Shown here: positions 52,765 to 60,117 of the stretch, piece by piece | How positions within the stretch are numbered: the first letter of the stretch is position 1 | Layout of the letters: each line of letters begins with the position of its first letter | DNA from: Acidimicrobiaceae bacterium | GTDB taxonomy: Bacteria > Actinomycetota > Acidimicrobiia > Acidimicrobiales > RAAP-2 | Direction: 5' to 3' | NCBI GenBank assembly: GCA_003161575.1 | Contig: PMOE01000087.1 | Span: forward strand, 1 to 60,117 | DNA length: 60,117 nt | The notes under the pieces: model-generated | Seen by the model: the letters and a program-made list of their open reading frames with translations, nothing else | Told to the model about the DNA's origin: nothing | Database searches by the model: none | Position numbers and translations under genes: made by a program

Positions 52765-53779
52765 TCGAAGTTGAGGCCCCCAGACCTTGCTCGATTTTGG
52801 CGATGACGCCTGTTTGAGGATCGAAGAAGACCTTGTTCACTTTCGTCCAACCACCGAGGCTAGAAATGAGAAACAGCTTCTGAGGCTTCGGGAAGCTGAA
52901 CTGGGCTGCGACTTTCGCAAGAACGGGCCGGTAACCCTGCTTGCCCCAGATCTTCTGGCCCGCTGTCGAGAGCAAGAACGAAACGAAAGCCTTCGCTGCC
53001 GCCGGGTTCGTCGCATTCTTGGGCACGGCGATGGGGTTCTGGATCAAGATCGTCTGGGGTGGGGTGATGATGCTGATCGGCTCACCCTGACGTTGTGCAT
53101 AGAGGGCGTCGTCTTCGTAGTCGAGGAGGACATCGCCTTGTCCCGATAAGAAGGTTTGCAGCGCGTTGCTCGCGCTGCTGGGTTGAGCCGCCGCGTGCTT
53201 GAGCAGTTGAGTGAGATAGGCGGTGGCCTGAGCCTTGCTCTTTCCCTGCGCCAACTGCGCACCGTACGCCGCCATCAGGTTCCACTTCGCGCTCCCCGAG
53301 CTGAACGGGTTGGGAGTGATCACCGAGACCCCCGGCTTCACCAGGTCGGCCCACGATTTGATGTGCTTGGGGTTCCCCTTGCGGACCACGAACGACACGA
53401 TCGAGTTGGTGACCATTCCGCCGGTCGATCCCTGGCTCCAACTGGCCGAGACGAGGCCCGCTTTGACCAGTTTGTTCATGTCGGGAGCGAGTGAGAAATT
53501 CACAACGTCGGCCGGCAATCCGTTGACAACGGCGGTTGCCTGGGTGCCGGACGGTCCGAAGGATTGGGAGAAGTTGACGCCCTTCCCGGCCGCCGTGGAG
53601 TTGAAGGCGCTGATCAGCGCGGCATACGCGGGCTTGGGCGTCGAATAGGCGACCAGGGCGACGTTGCCGCTGGCCGCGCTGGCCGGGCCCGCTGCAAGGA
53701 GGGTCGGAATAGCAAGGAGAGGGACCGAAGCGGCCAACAGACGCGCTCGGGTCCAGGATGCACTTTTGTAAATCGCCAT
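52757..53779 (-). CDS. sbp: sulfate-binding protein of the ABC importer
   Basis: 340 aa. Signal peptide about 1-36 (ends GPASAAS). Family motifs: YSTPKPAYAALISAFN, FGPSGTQATAVVNGLPADVV, KPGVSVITPNPFSSGSAKWN and NPIAVPKNATNPAAAKAFV. It captures sulfate outside the membrane. First gene of the sbp-cysT-cysW-cysA operon. The ATG has no Shine-Dalgarno, and an inverted repeat and a TTGACA box lie just upstream, so the mRNA may be very short-leadered. Confidence 0.93.
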   Translation of the reverse strand: MAIYKSASWTRARLLAASVPLLAIPTLLAAGPASAASGNVALVAYSTPKPAYAALISAFNSTAAGKGVNFSQSFGPSGTQATAVVNGLPADVVNFSLAPDMNKLVKAGLVSASWSQGSTGGMVTNSIVSFVVRKGNPKHIKSWADLVKPGVSVITPNPFSSGSAKWNLMAAYGAQLAQGKSKAQATAYLTQLLKHAAAQPSSASNALQTFLSGQGDVLLDYEDDALYAQRQGEPISIITPPQTILIQNPIAVPKNATNPAAAKAFVSFLLSTAGQKIWGKQGYRPVLAKVAAQFSFPKPQKLFLISSLGGWTKVNKVFFDPQTGVIAKIEQGLGASTSSG

Positions 53780-53783
53780 AATT

Positions 53784-53816
53784 AGTATTGTTGAGGTGAA
53801 TACTGGTCATTGTCAA
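53784..53816 (-). promoter_or_regulatory. sulfate operon promoter with AGTATT-N9-AATACT operator
   Basis: AGTATT-N9-AATACT (53784-53804) is a perfect 6-9-6 inverted repeat five bases before the sbp ATG on the minus strand. TTGACA lies at 53816-53811 and a -10 such as AACAAT would sit 18 bp further, inside the repeat. A bound dimer would block RNA polymerase, so control by sulfur supply is plausible. Confidence 0.55.
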
Positions 53817-54116
53817 GTCGCCCACCGCATCCGACTCCAGGCGTGCCTAAGGAGCGACCAGCGCCGGGAGCGGGCAATGGCCCTTGCGGTCCCATGGACC
53901 CCCACCGCCCGGTGGGCGGTTACGCCGTGGAGTCCTCGACCTTTGCTGTCGTGCGGCCGCCGACCGCAGCCCCATCCCCGCGGCCCCCTCCGCACTTGGG
54001 CGGGTCTCCGAACGCTCAATCCGACAGACGCTGGTGGGTGCGCCCAACCGTCAGTGCGCGTTCATCGACTCCATGTTCTGGATCACAACGGCGGACTCCG
54101 AACGTACACTGAGGGA
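53817..54116. other. gene-free stretch upstream of the zinc-finger gene
   Basis: About 300 bases between the divergent sulfate operon and the DksA/TraR-like gene. Several open frames cross it but none has protein-like features. No clear signals beyond the sulfate promoter. Confidence 0.5.
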
Positions 54117-54521
54117 GTGGGTGCGTCCGACCAGTCCGCACAGTGGGTGGCGGTGCGTACGTCGCTGCATCGTGAGTTGGCGTCGGCGCGCGTGCAGGTG
54201 AGCGATCTGACCGGCGAACTTGAGGCCGTCATCGATGCGTCGATCTCGGTACCGCCCGATGATGAACACGACGCGGAAGGTTCAACGGTCGGCTTTGAAA
54301 GAGCCCGCATCACAGCACTCCTCGAGCACGCCGAAAGACACATGTCCGAACTCAGCGGAGCGCTGGAGCGACTGGATGACGGAGAACTCGGGCGATGCGC
54401 AACGTGCGGTGGCGAGATTGGCGCCGAACGCCTGGAGGCCAGACCCGAAGCGCGAGCCTGCGTGAGCTGTGCCGGTGCGAATCGAGTGCTCAAAGGAGTC
54501 GGTCATGGGCGAGGACAGTGA
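54117..54521 (+). CDS. DksA/TraR-family zinc-finger protein
   Basis: 134 aa from GTG 54117 (GAGGGA adjacent); longer in-frame versions to 53796 lack similarity. An N-terminal helical coiled coil (ERARITALLEHAERHMSELS) is followed by a C4 zinc finger CATCGGEIGAERLEARPEAR...CVSC, as in TraR/DksA relatives that act on RNA polymerase. The acidic tip typical of true DksA is not evident. It overlaps the cupin gene by 17 bp. Confidence 0.82.
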   Translation: MGASDQSAQWVAVRTSLHRELASARVQVSDLTGELEAVIDASISVPPDDEHDAEGSTVGFERARITALLEHAERHMSELSGALERLDDGELGRCATCGGEIGAERLEARPEARACVSCAGANRVLKGVGHGRGQ

Positions 54522-55038
54522 CCTGAACTTGGTCGCAAAAGAGCCGGTGTTCCGCCACCTCGACGACCCCGACGTCCCGTGGCAACAGGTGAAAGCGATC
54601 CGCCGATCCGACGGGACCACCGCATCGGTGTGGGAGAAATGGCTCTCCTTTTCGCCCGACCCCCAGTACCTCTCCCTGTACGCGCGCTATGACCCGGGGA
54701 TGATCGTTCGCCGTCACGGCCACCACAGTCCTCACGTGCTCTTTGTCATCGAAGGGGAGATCACCTGTGGTGCCCGGGCCTGTCGGGCCGGGACCCACAT
54801 CGAGCTCCCGCTCGGCGCTGCCTTCGGGCCATTTGTCGCCGGCCCACAGGGCGCCGTGCTCTTTGAAGTCATGATGGGTGACCCGCGCAGTTGGGGGGAT
54901 GACCCCGAGGCCTTCCAGCGGGCGCTCGACGATCACGGGGCCGAAATCCTGCCCGACCCGCCTCTCGAGTTCCCCGCCTGGCTCAGTGACCTGCGGTCGC
55001 AGTGGCAGGCACCGGGGACAGAGCCCGACCCGCGCTGA
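54505..55038 (+). CDS. cupin-domain protein
   Basis: 177 aa from ATG 54505 with AAAGGAG six bases upstream. One small cupin barrel: YDPGMIVRRHGHHSPHVLFV carries the metal-type His residues (RRHGHHSPH), then GEITCGARACRAGTHIELPL and AVLFEVMMGDPR. Function unknown; similar small cupins sense ligands or act as dioxygenase-like enzymes. Probably co-transcribed with the zinc-finger gene. Confidence 0.8.
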   Translation: MGEDSDLNLVAKEPVFRHLDDPDVPWQQVKAIRRSDGTTASVWEKWLSFSPDPQYLSLYARYDPGMIVRRHGHHSPHVLFVIEGEITCGARACRAGTHIELPLGAAFGPFVAGPQGAVLFEVMMGDPRSWGDDPEAFQRALDDHGAEILPDPPLEFPAWLSDLRSQWQAPGTEPDPR

Positions 55039-55094
55039 CGCGGAGCCAACGGGTGTTTTGGCTGTCCAGTGGGCCGACCCGCGCCATCGGCGGT

Positions 55095-55868
55095 TCAGCC
55101 GACGGTGGCGATGCCCCCATCGACGGGAATGACCGCCCCGGTGAGGTAGGAGCCGGCCCGCGAGGCGAGGAAGATCGCCGTGCCGGCCACGTCGTCGGGC
55201 CGGCCGATCCGCTTGAGCGGGGCGGCCGCCGCGATTTGTTCGCCGAAGGATTCGAGAGTGGCGGCCATCATCTTGGACTCGAACGGGCCCGGCGCGATGG
55301 CGTTGACCGTGATGTTCGGAGCGAGCCGCTTGGCCAGGTGCCCGGTCAGCTGGTGCACCGCGGCCTTCGACGCCGAGTACGAGTAGGTCTCGAGGACAGG
55401 GACGTGAATGCCATCGATCGAGCCGATGTTGATCACTCTTGCGGGCTCTTCTCGGGTTCCGGCCGCCCTCAGCAGCGGCAACAAGAACTTGGTGAGGTGG
55501 AAGACCCCCTTCACGTTGAGGGCGAGTACCCGCTCCCACGCCGCCTCGTCGAATTGCTCGATCGGTGCCCCCCACGTGGCCCCGGCGTTGTTGACCAGGA
55601 TGTCGAGGCGCTCCTCTTTGGCGGCAAGCTCCTCGGCCAAGCGCCGGCAGCCGTCCTCGCTCGACAGGTCGGCCGGGAGGGACACGCATCGGCCGGACTC
55701 AGCCAGCGTTGCCGCCACCTCCTCGCACACATCGGCCTTGCGCGAGGAGATATAGACCTTCGCTCCGGCCTCCACGAAACCCGTGGCGATCATCTTGCCG
55801 ATCCCGCGTGATCCGCCGGTGACGAGCGCGGTCTTGTTCTCGATGGAGAAGAGCGATGGCGTGGTCAT
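55095..55868 (-). CDS. short-chain dehydrogenase/reductase (SDR)
   Basis: 257 aa. NAD(P)-binding VTGGSRGIGKMIATG, NNAGATWG, catalytic INIGSIDG and [20 protein letters not shown], ending GAVIPVDGGIATVG. Classical, complete. Divergent from the next SDR, with 108 bp between starts. Substrate unknown. Confidence 0.92.
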   Translation of the reverse strand: MTTPSLFSIENKTALVTGGSRGIGKMIATGFVEAGAKVYISSRKADVCEEVAATLAESGRCVSLPADLSSEDGCRRLAEELAAKEERLDILVNNAGATWGAPIEQFDEAAWERVLALNVKGVFHLTKFLLPLLRAAGTREEPARVINIGSIDGIHVPVLETYSYSASKAAVHQLTGHLAKRLAPNITVNAIAPGPFESKMMAATLESFGEQIAAAAPLKRIGRPDDVAGTAIFLASRAGSYLTGAVIPVDGGIATVG

Positions 55869-55976
55869 GGCTCCATTGTGCCTCCCGGACCCACGGCGGG
55901 GGGTGTGCCGGCCCGAAATGCAAGAGTGAGGGAGAGGAATTGAGCCGGCGAGCGGCTCCGATCAGCAGGAGAACAC

Positions 55977-56780
55977 GTGGGTCTCGTCTTCAATCAACGG
56001 TTCGCCGGAAAGGTCGCCGTGGTCACCGGCTCCTCGGTCTCTCCGGGAATCGGACGGTCCTGTGCCGACCGGTTGGCCCGGGAGGGGGCGTCGGTGGTGA
56101 TCAACGGGAGAAGACAGTCCGAACTCGACGCGGCGGCACGAGAGCTTTCCCGCCTCGGCCTGGCGGTCGCCGCCGTGTCCGGTTCGATGGAGGACGAAGC
56201 CACACCGTCGCGGTTGGTCGACGTCGCGCTCGACCGGTTCGGGGCGATCGACCTGGTGGTGAACACAGTGGGGGGCGCCCGCTACCAGGGTTCTCTCGAT
56301 TCGATGGATCGAGCCGACCTCGTCGATACATTTGCTCTCAACACGTGGCCGGCAGTGGCCCTGATCAAAGAGGCGATGGGTCGCGGGTTGGCCGACAACG
56401 GGGGTGCGGTGGTGAACATCTCGAGTGGCTCGCCCAACAAGGCCACGCCGAGCATGGCCACCTATGCCGCAGCCAAGGCGGCGCTCAACGCCCTGACCCG
56501 GACCTTGGCCGCCGATCTCGGGCGACGTGGGGTTCGGGTGAACGCGGTCAGCCCGGGGCTTACCAGGACCGCCGGGACGAGGCCGGTGTGGGAGGCCGAC
56601 GGAGGCGAGGCCGCCGGGCGCAAGCTGCTCCTCGGGCGCCTCACCGAGGCCGATGATGTGGCCGCCGCGGTGCTCTACCTGCTCTCCGACGATGCCCGGC
56701 AGGTGACCGGGGTCATCCTCGACGTCGACGGGGGGAATCACCTGGGCGGTGGAGGGTGGTCGCCCTACGCTCCGTCGTGA
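55977..56780 (+). CDS. short-chain dehydrogenase/reductase (SDR)
   Basis: 267 aa with a GTG start. VTGSSVSPGIGRSCADRL is the cofactor loop with an insertion, giving the 'G...SPGIG' form. NTVGGARYQGS replaces the usual NNAG. Catalytic Ser in VVNISSGSPN and Tyr/Lys in MATYAAAKAALNALTRTLA are present. Ends VTGVILDVDGGNHLGGGG. Its end overlaps the convergent luciferase-like gene by 16 bp. Confidence 0.9.
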   Translation: MGLVFNQRFAGKVAVVTGSSVSPGIGRSCADRLAREGASVVINGRRQSELDAAARELSRLGLAVAAVSGSMEDEATPSRLVDVALDRFGAIDLVVNTVGGARYQGSLDSMDRADLVDTFALNTWPAVALIKEAMGRGLADNGGAVVNISSGSPNKATPSMATYAAAKAALNALTRTLAADLGRRGVRVNAVSPGLTRTAGTRPVWEADGGEAAGRKLLLGRLTEADDVAAAVLYLLSDDARQVTGVILDVDGGNHLGGGGWSPYAPS

Positions 56781-57739
56781 ATCCGAGCCGCGAGGAGCAC
56801 CCGGAGCCGGGGGACGACGTCAGCGGCCAGAGCGGCGATCTGTTCACCGATGGCTCCAGGTGCGATGCCCGGCAGGTGCACCCGGAGATTGAGCGCATCG
56901 GCTCCAGCCTCGGACTGCGCCTCGGCCAACAATTCGGCCAATTCGGCCGGCCCGTCGGCCGAGATGGTCTGGTCCGGAGCCCGTGACCCCGGGGCGTAGC
57001 TCTCGTAGACCGAGCGCTGGCGGGCCACCAGCGCCGGATCGGGGTGACCGAGCCAGGTCCTTCGGATGAGGACCTTGGGACGGGTCCCCCCGGCTCGGTC
57101 ATAGGCCGAACACACCGCACGCAGCCGTTCGGGCGGTGACATCCCCTCGAGAAGGATGCCCGCCCCACACGACGCGGCCCGGCGTGCCGCGCTCGGCGAG
57201 GCTGCCGCGCTCAGCACGGGGATCGGCCATGTCGAGCAGCGTTGCAGGGCGGGGTCCCCGTGCAGTTCTCCGAGGTCGCGGCCCGCGAGCATGCCGACAA
57301 TGCGGGGCAGCTCGGCCACGAACCGCGGCACGGCGTCGGCCACGCGCAATCCCATGGCCGTGAAGTCGAGCGGCAAGGCCCCGGCGGCGACGCCAAGACC
57401 GACCCGGCCCGGGTGGCGGGCGTCGAGCCAGGCCACCTCCTCGGCCACCAGTGCCGCCGGACGAAGGGGCAGGACGAGGGGGCAGGGGGCCGCCCAGCCG
57501 CCGGGGTGCTCTTCTAAGAAGAAGGCGGCCATCTGCAACGGATTGGGCAGGTAGCCGGCGAAGCCGCCGTGGTGCTCGCTCGTCATGACCCCGTCGAATC
57601 CGCCGACCAGGGCCAGGCGGGCTTGGGTGCACAACTCGGCGACGACTGCTTCGGCATCGAGGTCGTTGTGGGGGTAGAGACGGATCGACACCGATCCCGG
57701 CGCGAAAGGCGGCGGTGGTCGCCCGAGCGGACCGGTCAC
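56765..57739 (-). CDS. LLM-class flavin/F420-dependent oxidoreductase
   Basis: 324 aa luciferase-like TIM barrel: LVGGFDGVMTSEHHGGFAGY, EEVAWLDARHPGRVGLGVAAG and PIPVLSAAASPSAARRAASC follow the family order. It uses FMNH2 or F420H2; the cofactor cannot be decided here. The M20 hydrolase gene lies 18 bp upstream on the same strand and the TetR gene beyond it, so the three probably form one unit. Confidence 0.85.
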   Translation of the reverse strand: MTGPLGRPPPPFAPGSVSIRLYPHNDLDAEAVVAELCTQARLALVGGFDGVMTSEHHGGFAGYLPNPLQMAAFFLEEHPGGWAAPCPLVLPLRPAALVAEEVAWLDARHPGRVGLGVAAGALPLDFTAMGLRVADAVPRFVAELPRIVGMLAGRDLGELHGDPALQRCSTWPIPVLSAAASPSAARRAASCGAGILLEGMSPPERLRAVCSAYDRAGGTRPKVLIRRTWLGHPDPALVARQRSVYESYAPGSRAPDQTISADGPAELAELLAEAQSEAGADALNLRVHLPGIAPGAIGEQIAALAADVVPRLRVLLAARIHDGA

Positions 57740-57757
57740 GCGGTCACTCCCCGAGCG

Positions 57758-58963
57758 TCAGGGACCGTAGGGGCCGGCCGACCCCCGCGGTGCGGCCATG
57801 GCGGTCGCCGCATCGACCATGACCGTGCAGGCGACCCGAAGGGCCTCCTCGTCGATGGCGAAGGTCGGGCTGTGGTGCATGCCGCTCGAACCGTCGGTCC
57901 GTCCGCCCCCGACGAAGAAGTAGCACCCGGGGATCCGGGCGAGGAATTCGCTGACGTCGTCACTCGGCCCGACCGGGGGCATGGCGATCACCCGATCGGC
58001 AGGTACCGTCCTCGCTGCGGCCTGCTCGACCACGGCGACCATGGCCGGGTCGTTCACCACGGCCGGCGTGTGGCCGGGCAGTTCCAACTCCGCGGTGACT
58101 CCGAATTCGGTGGCCACCCGCTCACACAAAGAGCCCAGGCGGCCGAGCGCCTCGCCACGCTGGGCGTCGGTGAAGGTCCGCAGTGTCCCTTCGAGCAACG
58201 CCTTCACCGGGACCACGTTGACCGCGGTTCCCGCTTGGATCACTCCGGCGCTGCAGACACACTCGGTGCCCTCGTAGGTCAATCCGGCCACCACATCGGT
58301 CAACTGACCTACAGCCCAGGCGGCGGCGCGCACCACGTCGCCGCCGACGGTGGGCACGGCGCCGTGGCCGCCGGATCCTTCGAAGGTGATCCGCACGCTG
58401 TGGGCCTCCGACATGGCGGTCCCGGCCCGTACCCCGAGATACCCGACCGGCAGGATCGACGTCACGTGATGGCCCACCAGACGCGCGTCTTCGAAGCCCG
58501 CGAGCACGCCGCCCTCGATCATGCGGCGGGCGCCGTCGAGACGCTCCTCGCCGGGCTGGAAGACAAAGAGGTAGCGGCCGGCCAGTTCGTCGGCCCGGTC
58601 GGCGAGCACCCGGGCCGCGCCCAGGAGCGCCGCGGTGTGGGCGTCGTGACCGCAGGCGTGCATCCGCCCGTCGACGGCGGAGCGGAATGCGACGTCGGCC
58701 TCCTCGTGGACCGGGAGGGCGTCGATGTCGGCGCGCAGCACCACCGCATTGCCCGGGCGCCCGCCTTGGAGGGAAAAGGCGGCCCCGGTCGCCGTTCCGG
58801 CCCGCTCTTCGATGAGCCCCAAGGCGCCAAGTCGGGTCCGGATCACCTCGGTGGTCGCCTCTTCTTCGAACCCGAGTTCGGGGTGGGTGTGCAGAGCGCG
58901 GCGCGTGTCGACCATCTCGTCGAACACGCTGTCGAGGTCGACACGGTGCTCGGATCGGCTCAC
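57758..58963 (-). CDS. M20-family metal-dependent amidohydrolase
   Basis: 401 aa. RALHTHPELGFEEEATTEVI, LRADIDALPVHEE, DGRMHACGHDAHTAALLGAA, FQPGEERLDGARRMIEGG and FEGSGGHGAVPTVGGD give the usual metal ligands (Cys, two His, Glu) and the dimerisation domain. The family includes hippurate, N-acyl-amino-acid and indole-acetyl-amino-acid hydrolases. It splits an amide bond; substrate unknown. Confidence 0.93.
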   Translation of the reverse strand: MSRSEHRVDLDSVFDEMVDTRRALHTHPELGFEEEATTEVIRTRLGALGLIEERAGTATGAAFSLQGGRPGNAVVLRADIDALPVHEEADVAFRSAVDGRMHACGHDAHTAALLGAARVLADRADELAGRYLFVFQPGEERLDGARRMIEGGVLAGFEDARLVGHHVTSILPVGYLGVRAGTAMSEAHSVRITFEGSGGHGAVPTVGGDVVRAAAWAVGQLTDVVAGLTYEGTECVCSAGVIQAGTAVNVVPVKALLEGTLRTFTDAQRGEALGRLGSLCERVATEFGVTAELELPGHTPAVVNDPAMVAVVEQAAARTVPADRVIAMPPVGPSDDVSEFLARIPGCYFFVGGGRTDGSSGMHHSPTFAIDEEALRVACTVMVDAATAMAAPRGSAGPYGP

Positions 58964-58972
58964 GGCCTGACC

Positions 58973-59677
58973 CTACTGGCGTCGGCGGCCCAGGGTGCCG
59001 GGGGCCGGCACCGCTTGGTCGCCGACAACGGCGCGTACGAGCACGTCAAGGGTGTAGGCGAAGAGTTCGTCCTCGTCGACCGGCTGGACCAGGTACTCGA
59101 GCAGCTCGGGAGCGTCGGGGACATCGTCGACGCTCCAGAGTTCCTCGGGGGCCTCGAGCTGGGTCGGTTGGCGCTCGACCTGGCGGTCGATCAAGACCGA
59201 ACCGATCACCAAGCTCAATATGGCCCGGGCGGCGAGGGCGGCGTCGCTCCCCCGCAGCCCCGCCGCGGTCAGCTCGCGCACCAGCACCCGGCGGGCGGGC
59301 TGAAAGAGGGCGGCGGTGCGGCCCTGCCGGTGGACTAGGGCGACCAGGTCCGGACGCTCGAGGAGAGCCCGGCGCAATGAGCGACCGATGTCCACGACGC
59401 GGGCTTGGTGCCCGCGGCCGTGGACCTCCACCTCAGCGATCTGGGTGATGATCCGTTCGACCAGCCCGTCGAGCAGCGCCCGCTTATCACCCACGTGCCA
59501 GTAGATGGCGGTGACGGCGACGCCGAGCTTTGCCGCCAGGCCCCGAATGGTGAGGGCCGCCGGGCCACCGGTCTCGACCATTTCGAGCGCGGCATCGAGC
59601 ACCTGGTCGCGCGAGAGCGGTGGGCTGGGCGCCCGCCGGGCACCCGGTCGTGCACCTTGACGCTGGCCGGCCCCCAT
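58973..59677 (-). CDS. TetR/AcrR-family regulator
   Basis: 234 aa. N-terminal helix-turn-helix LTIRGLAAKLGVAVTAIYWH followed by VGDKRALLDGLVERI, then a larger helical ligand domain. An Arg/Ala-rich lead of about 20 residues precedes it. The M20 hydrolase gene follows 9 bp downstream, so it may control that gene and the luciferase-like gene. It is divergent from the amidohydrolase at 59753, and the 75-bp gap between them is the likely operator region. Confidence 0.9.
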   Translation of the reverse strand: MGAGQRQGARPGARRAPSPPLSRDQVLDAALEMVETGGPAALTIRGLAAKLGVAVTAIYWHVGDKRALLDGLVERIITQIAEVEVHGRGHQARVVDIGRSLRRALLERPDLVALVHRQGRTAALFQPARRVLVRELTAAGLRGSDAALAARAILSLVIGSVLIDRQVERQPTQLEAPEELWSVDDVPDAPELLEYLVQPVDEDELFAYTLDVLVRAVVGDQAVPAPGTLGRRRQ

Positions 59678-59752
59678 GTAACGATGCTACAGACGCGGCC
59701 GGTTGGGTGCAGCCGACGCCCGAGACCGTGGACCGCGGGGGGTGACGAGGAG

Positions 59753-60117
59753 ATGGCAGGCAGCGACCGGTATGTGGTCATCTCGGCCGATTGTCACGGC
59801 GGAGCCGACCTGCTCGAGTACCGCGACTATCTCGACGCGCGTCACCATGACCGCTTCGACGCCTGGGCTCGGGAGTACCCCGTCCTGCACGAGGACCTCA
59901 TCGGAGAACAGGCCACCGGGAACTGGGACAGCGGGCGACGCCTCGGCGATCTTGAGGCCGACGGCATCGTGGCCGAGGTGATCTTCCCCAATACGATCCC
60001 GCCCTTCTACCCCGAACACTCGCTCAAGGCGCAGATGCCCGGGGCCACCGAGGGGGACCTCGAGCTGCGCTGGGCCGGGTTGCGGGCCCACAACCGTTGG
60101 CTGGCCGATTTCTGCGC
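59753..60117 (+). CDS. amidohydrolase family 2 protein, N-terminal part (runs off the window)
   Basis: ATG 59753, with GAGGAG just before it, opens a frame that stays open to the window end (121 codons). MAGSDRYVVISADCHGGADL has the Asp-x-His metal motif of amidohydrolase_2 proteins, and LEADGIVAEVIFPNTIPPFY matches the 'd.dGiD.evlfPn' strand that follows in this family. Divergent from the TetR gene, which could regulate it. Confidence 0.85.
   Translation, partial: MAGSDRYVVISADCHGGADLLEYRDYLDARHHDRFDAWAREYPVLHEDLIGEQATGNWDSGRRLGDLEADGIVAEVIFPNTIPPFYPEHSLKAQMPGATEGDLELRWAGLRAHNRWLADFC

Overview
The window is 60 kb of GC-rich actinobacterial chromosome. It is most likely from the class Acidimicrobiia. 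The main pointer is the secreted protein at 2368-4275, whose C-terminal repeats of the type 'YW.V.SDGG.FSFGDA.FYGS' I know chiefly from that class. Many GTG/TTG starts, SenX3/RegX3-like and MprA-like two-component pairs, F420/FMN-type luciferase-like oxidoreductases and a SCO6880-type secretion protein fit the same assignment. This rests on family knowledge, not on a database search.

Layout. 1-5.6 kb: the tail of an unknown gene, a cyclic-nucleotide-domain/thioredoxin-reductase-like fusion, the repeat-rich secreted protein, an SDR and tRNA-Glu(UUC). Degenerate copies of the tRNA-Glu 3' end lie at 4508 and 2036 on the 3' side of the tRNA, which is the geometry of old site-specific integrations. 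5.6-13.7 kb: housekeeping genes, namely heme A synthase and heme O synthase (divergent), a TlpA-like thioredoxin, an ABC exporter, serS and a SenX3/RegX3-like two-component pair. 13.86-16.2 kb: a complete IS1595-family transposon of 2341 bp with 24-bp terminal inverted repeats and a perfect 8-bp target duplication. It carries three passenger ORFs and a tRNA-like sequence as well as its transposase. 16.25-22.6 kb: a five-gene type IV secretion cluster (DUF6112-like, VirB6/TrbL-like, SCO6880-like, VirB4-like, VirD4-like) with no relaxase in view.

22.7-37.8 kb: an accessory catabolic stretch. It holds a P450, an amidase, a polyphosphate-glucokinase-like ROK kinase, amidohydrolases, a CocE-type hydrolase, a D-2-hydroxyacid dehydrogenase, a TIM-barrel isomerase-like protein, an AMP-ligase and two small NIPSNAP/EthD-like proteins. 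It also holds a 3' remnant of a 2-oxoacid:ferredoxin oxidoreductase beta gene and a luciferase-like oxidoreductase gene interrupted by one in-frame TAG. 38-44.7 kb: an MprA-like two-component system, with matching CACAG-N6-CACAG direct repeats before the regulator gene and before a downstream exported-peptide gene; an FKBP lipoprotein; a frameshifted DinB gene; a WYL regulator; and a cyclopropane-fatty-acid synthase. 44.8-46.6 kb: two crcB genes behind a clear fluoride riboswitch, then tRNA-Arg(ACG).

46.9-60.1 kb: a scar where a 5'-truncated P450 and a 5'-truncated, frameshifted amidohydrolase meet head to head at a GGATCC; a double-CDGSH iron-sulfur protein; a GH76-like glycosidase; a four-gene sulfate ABC importer with an inverted repeat at its promoter; a DksA/TraR-type zinc-finger protein; a cupin; two SDRs; a luciferase-like oxidoreductase; an M20 amidohydrolase; a TetR regulator; and the start of another amidohydrolase that runs off the window. 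At least five genes are broken, so this part of the chromosome looks to be in flux.
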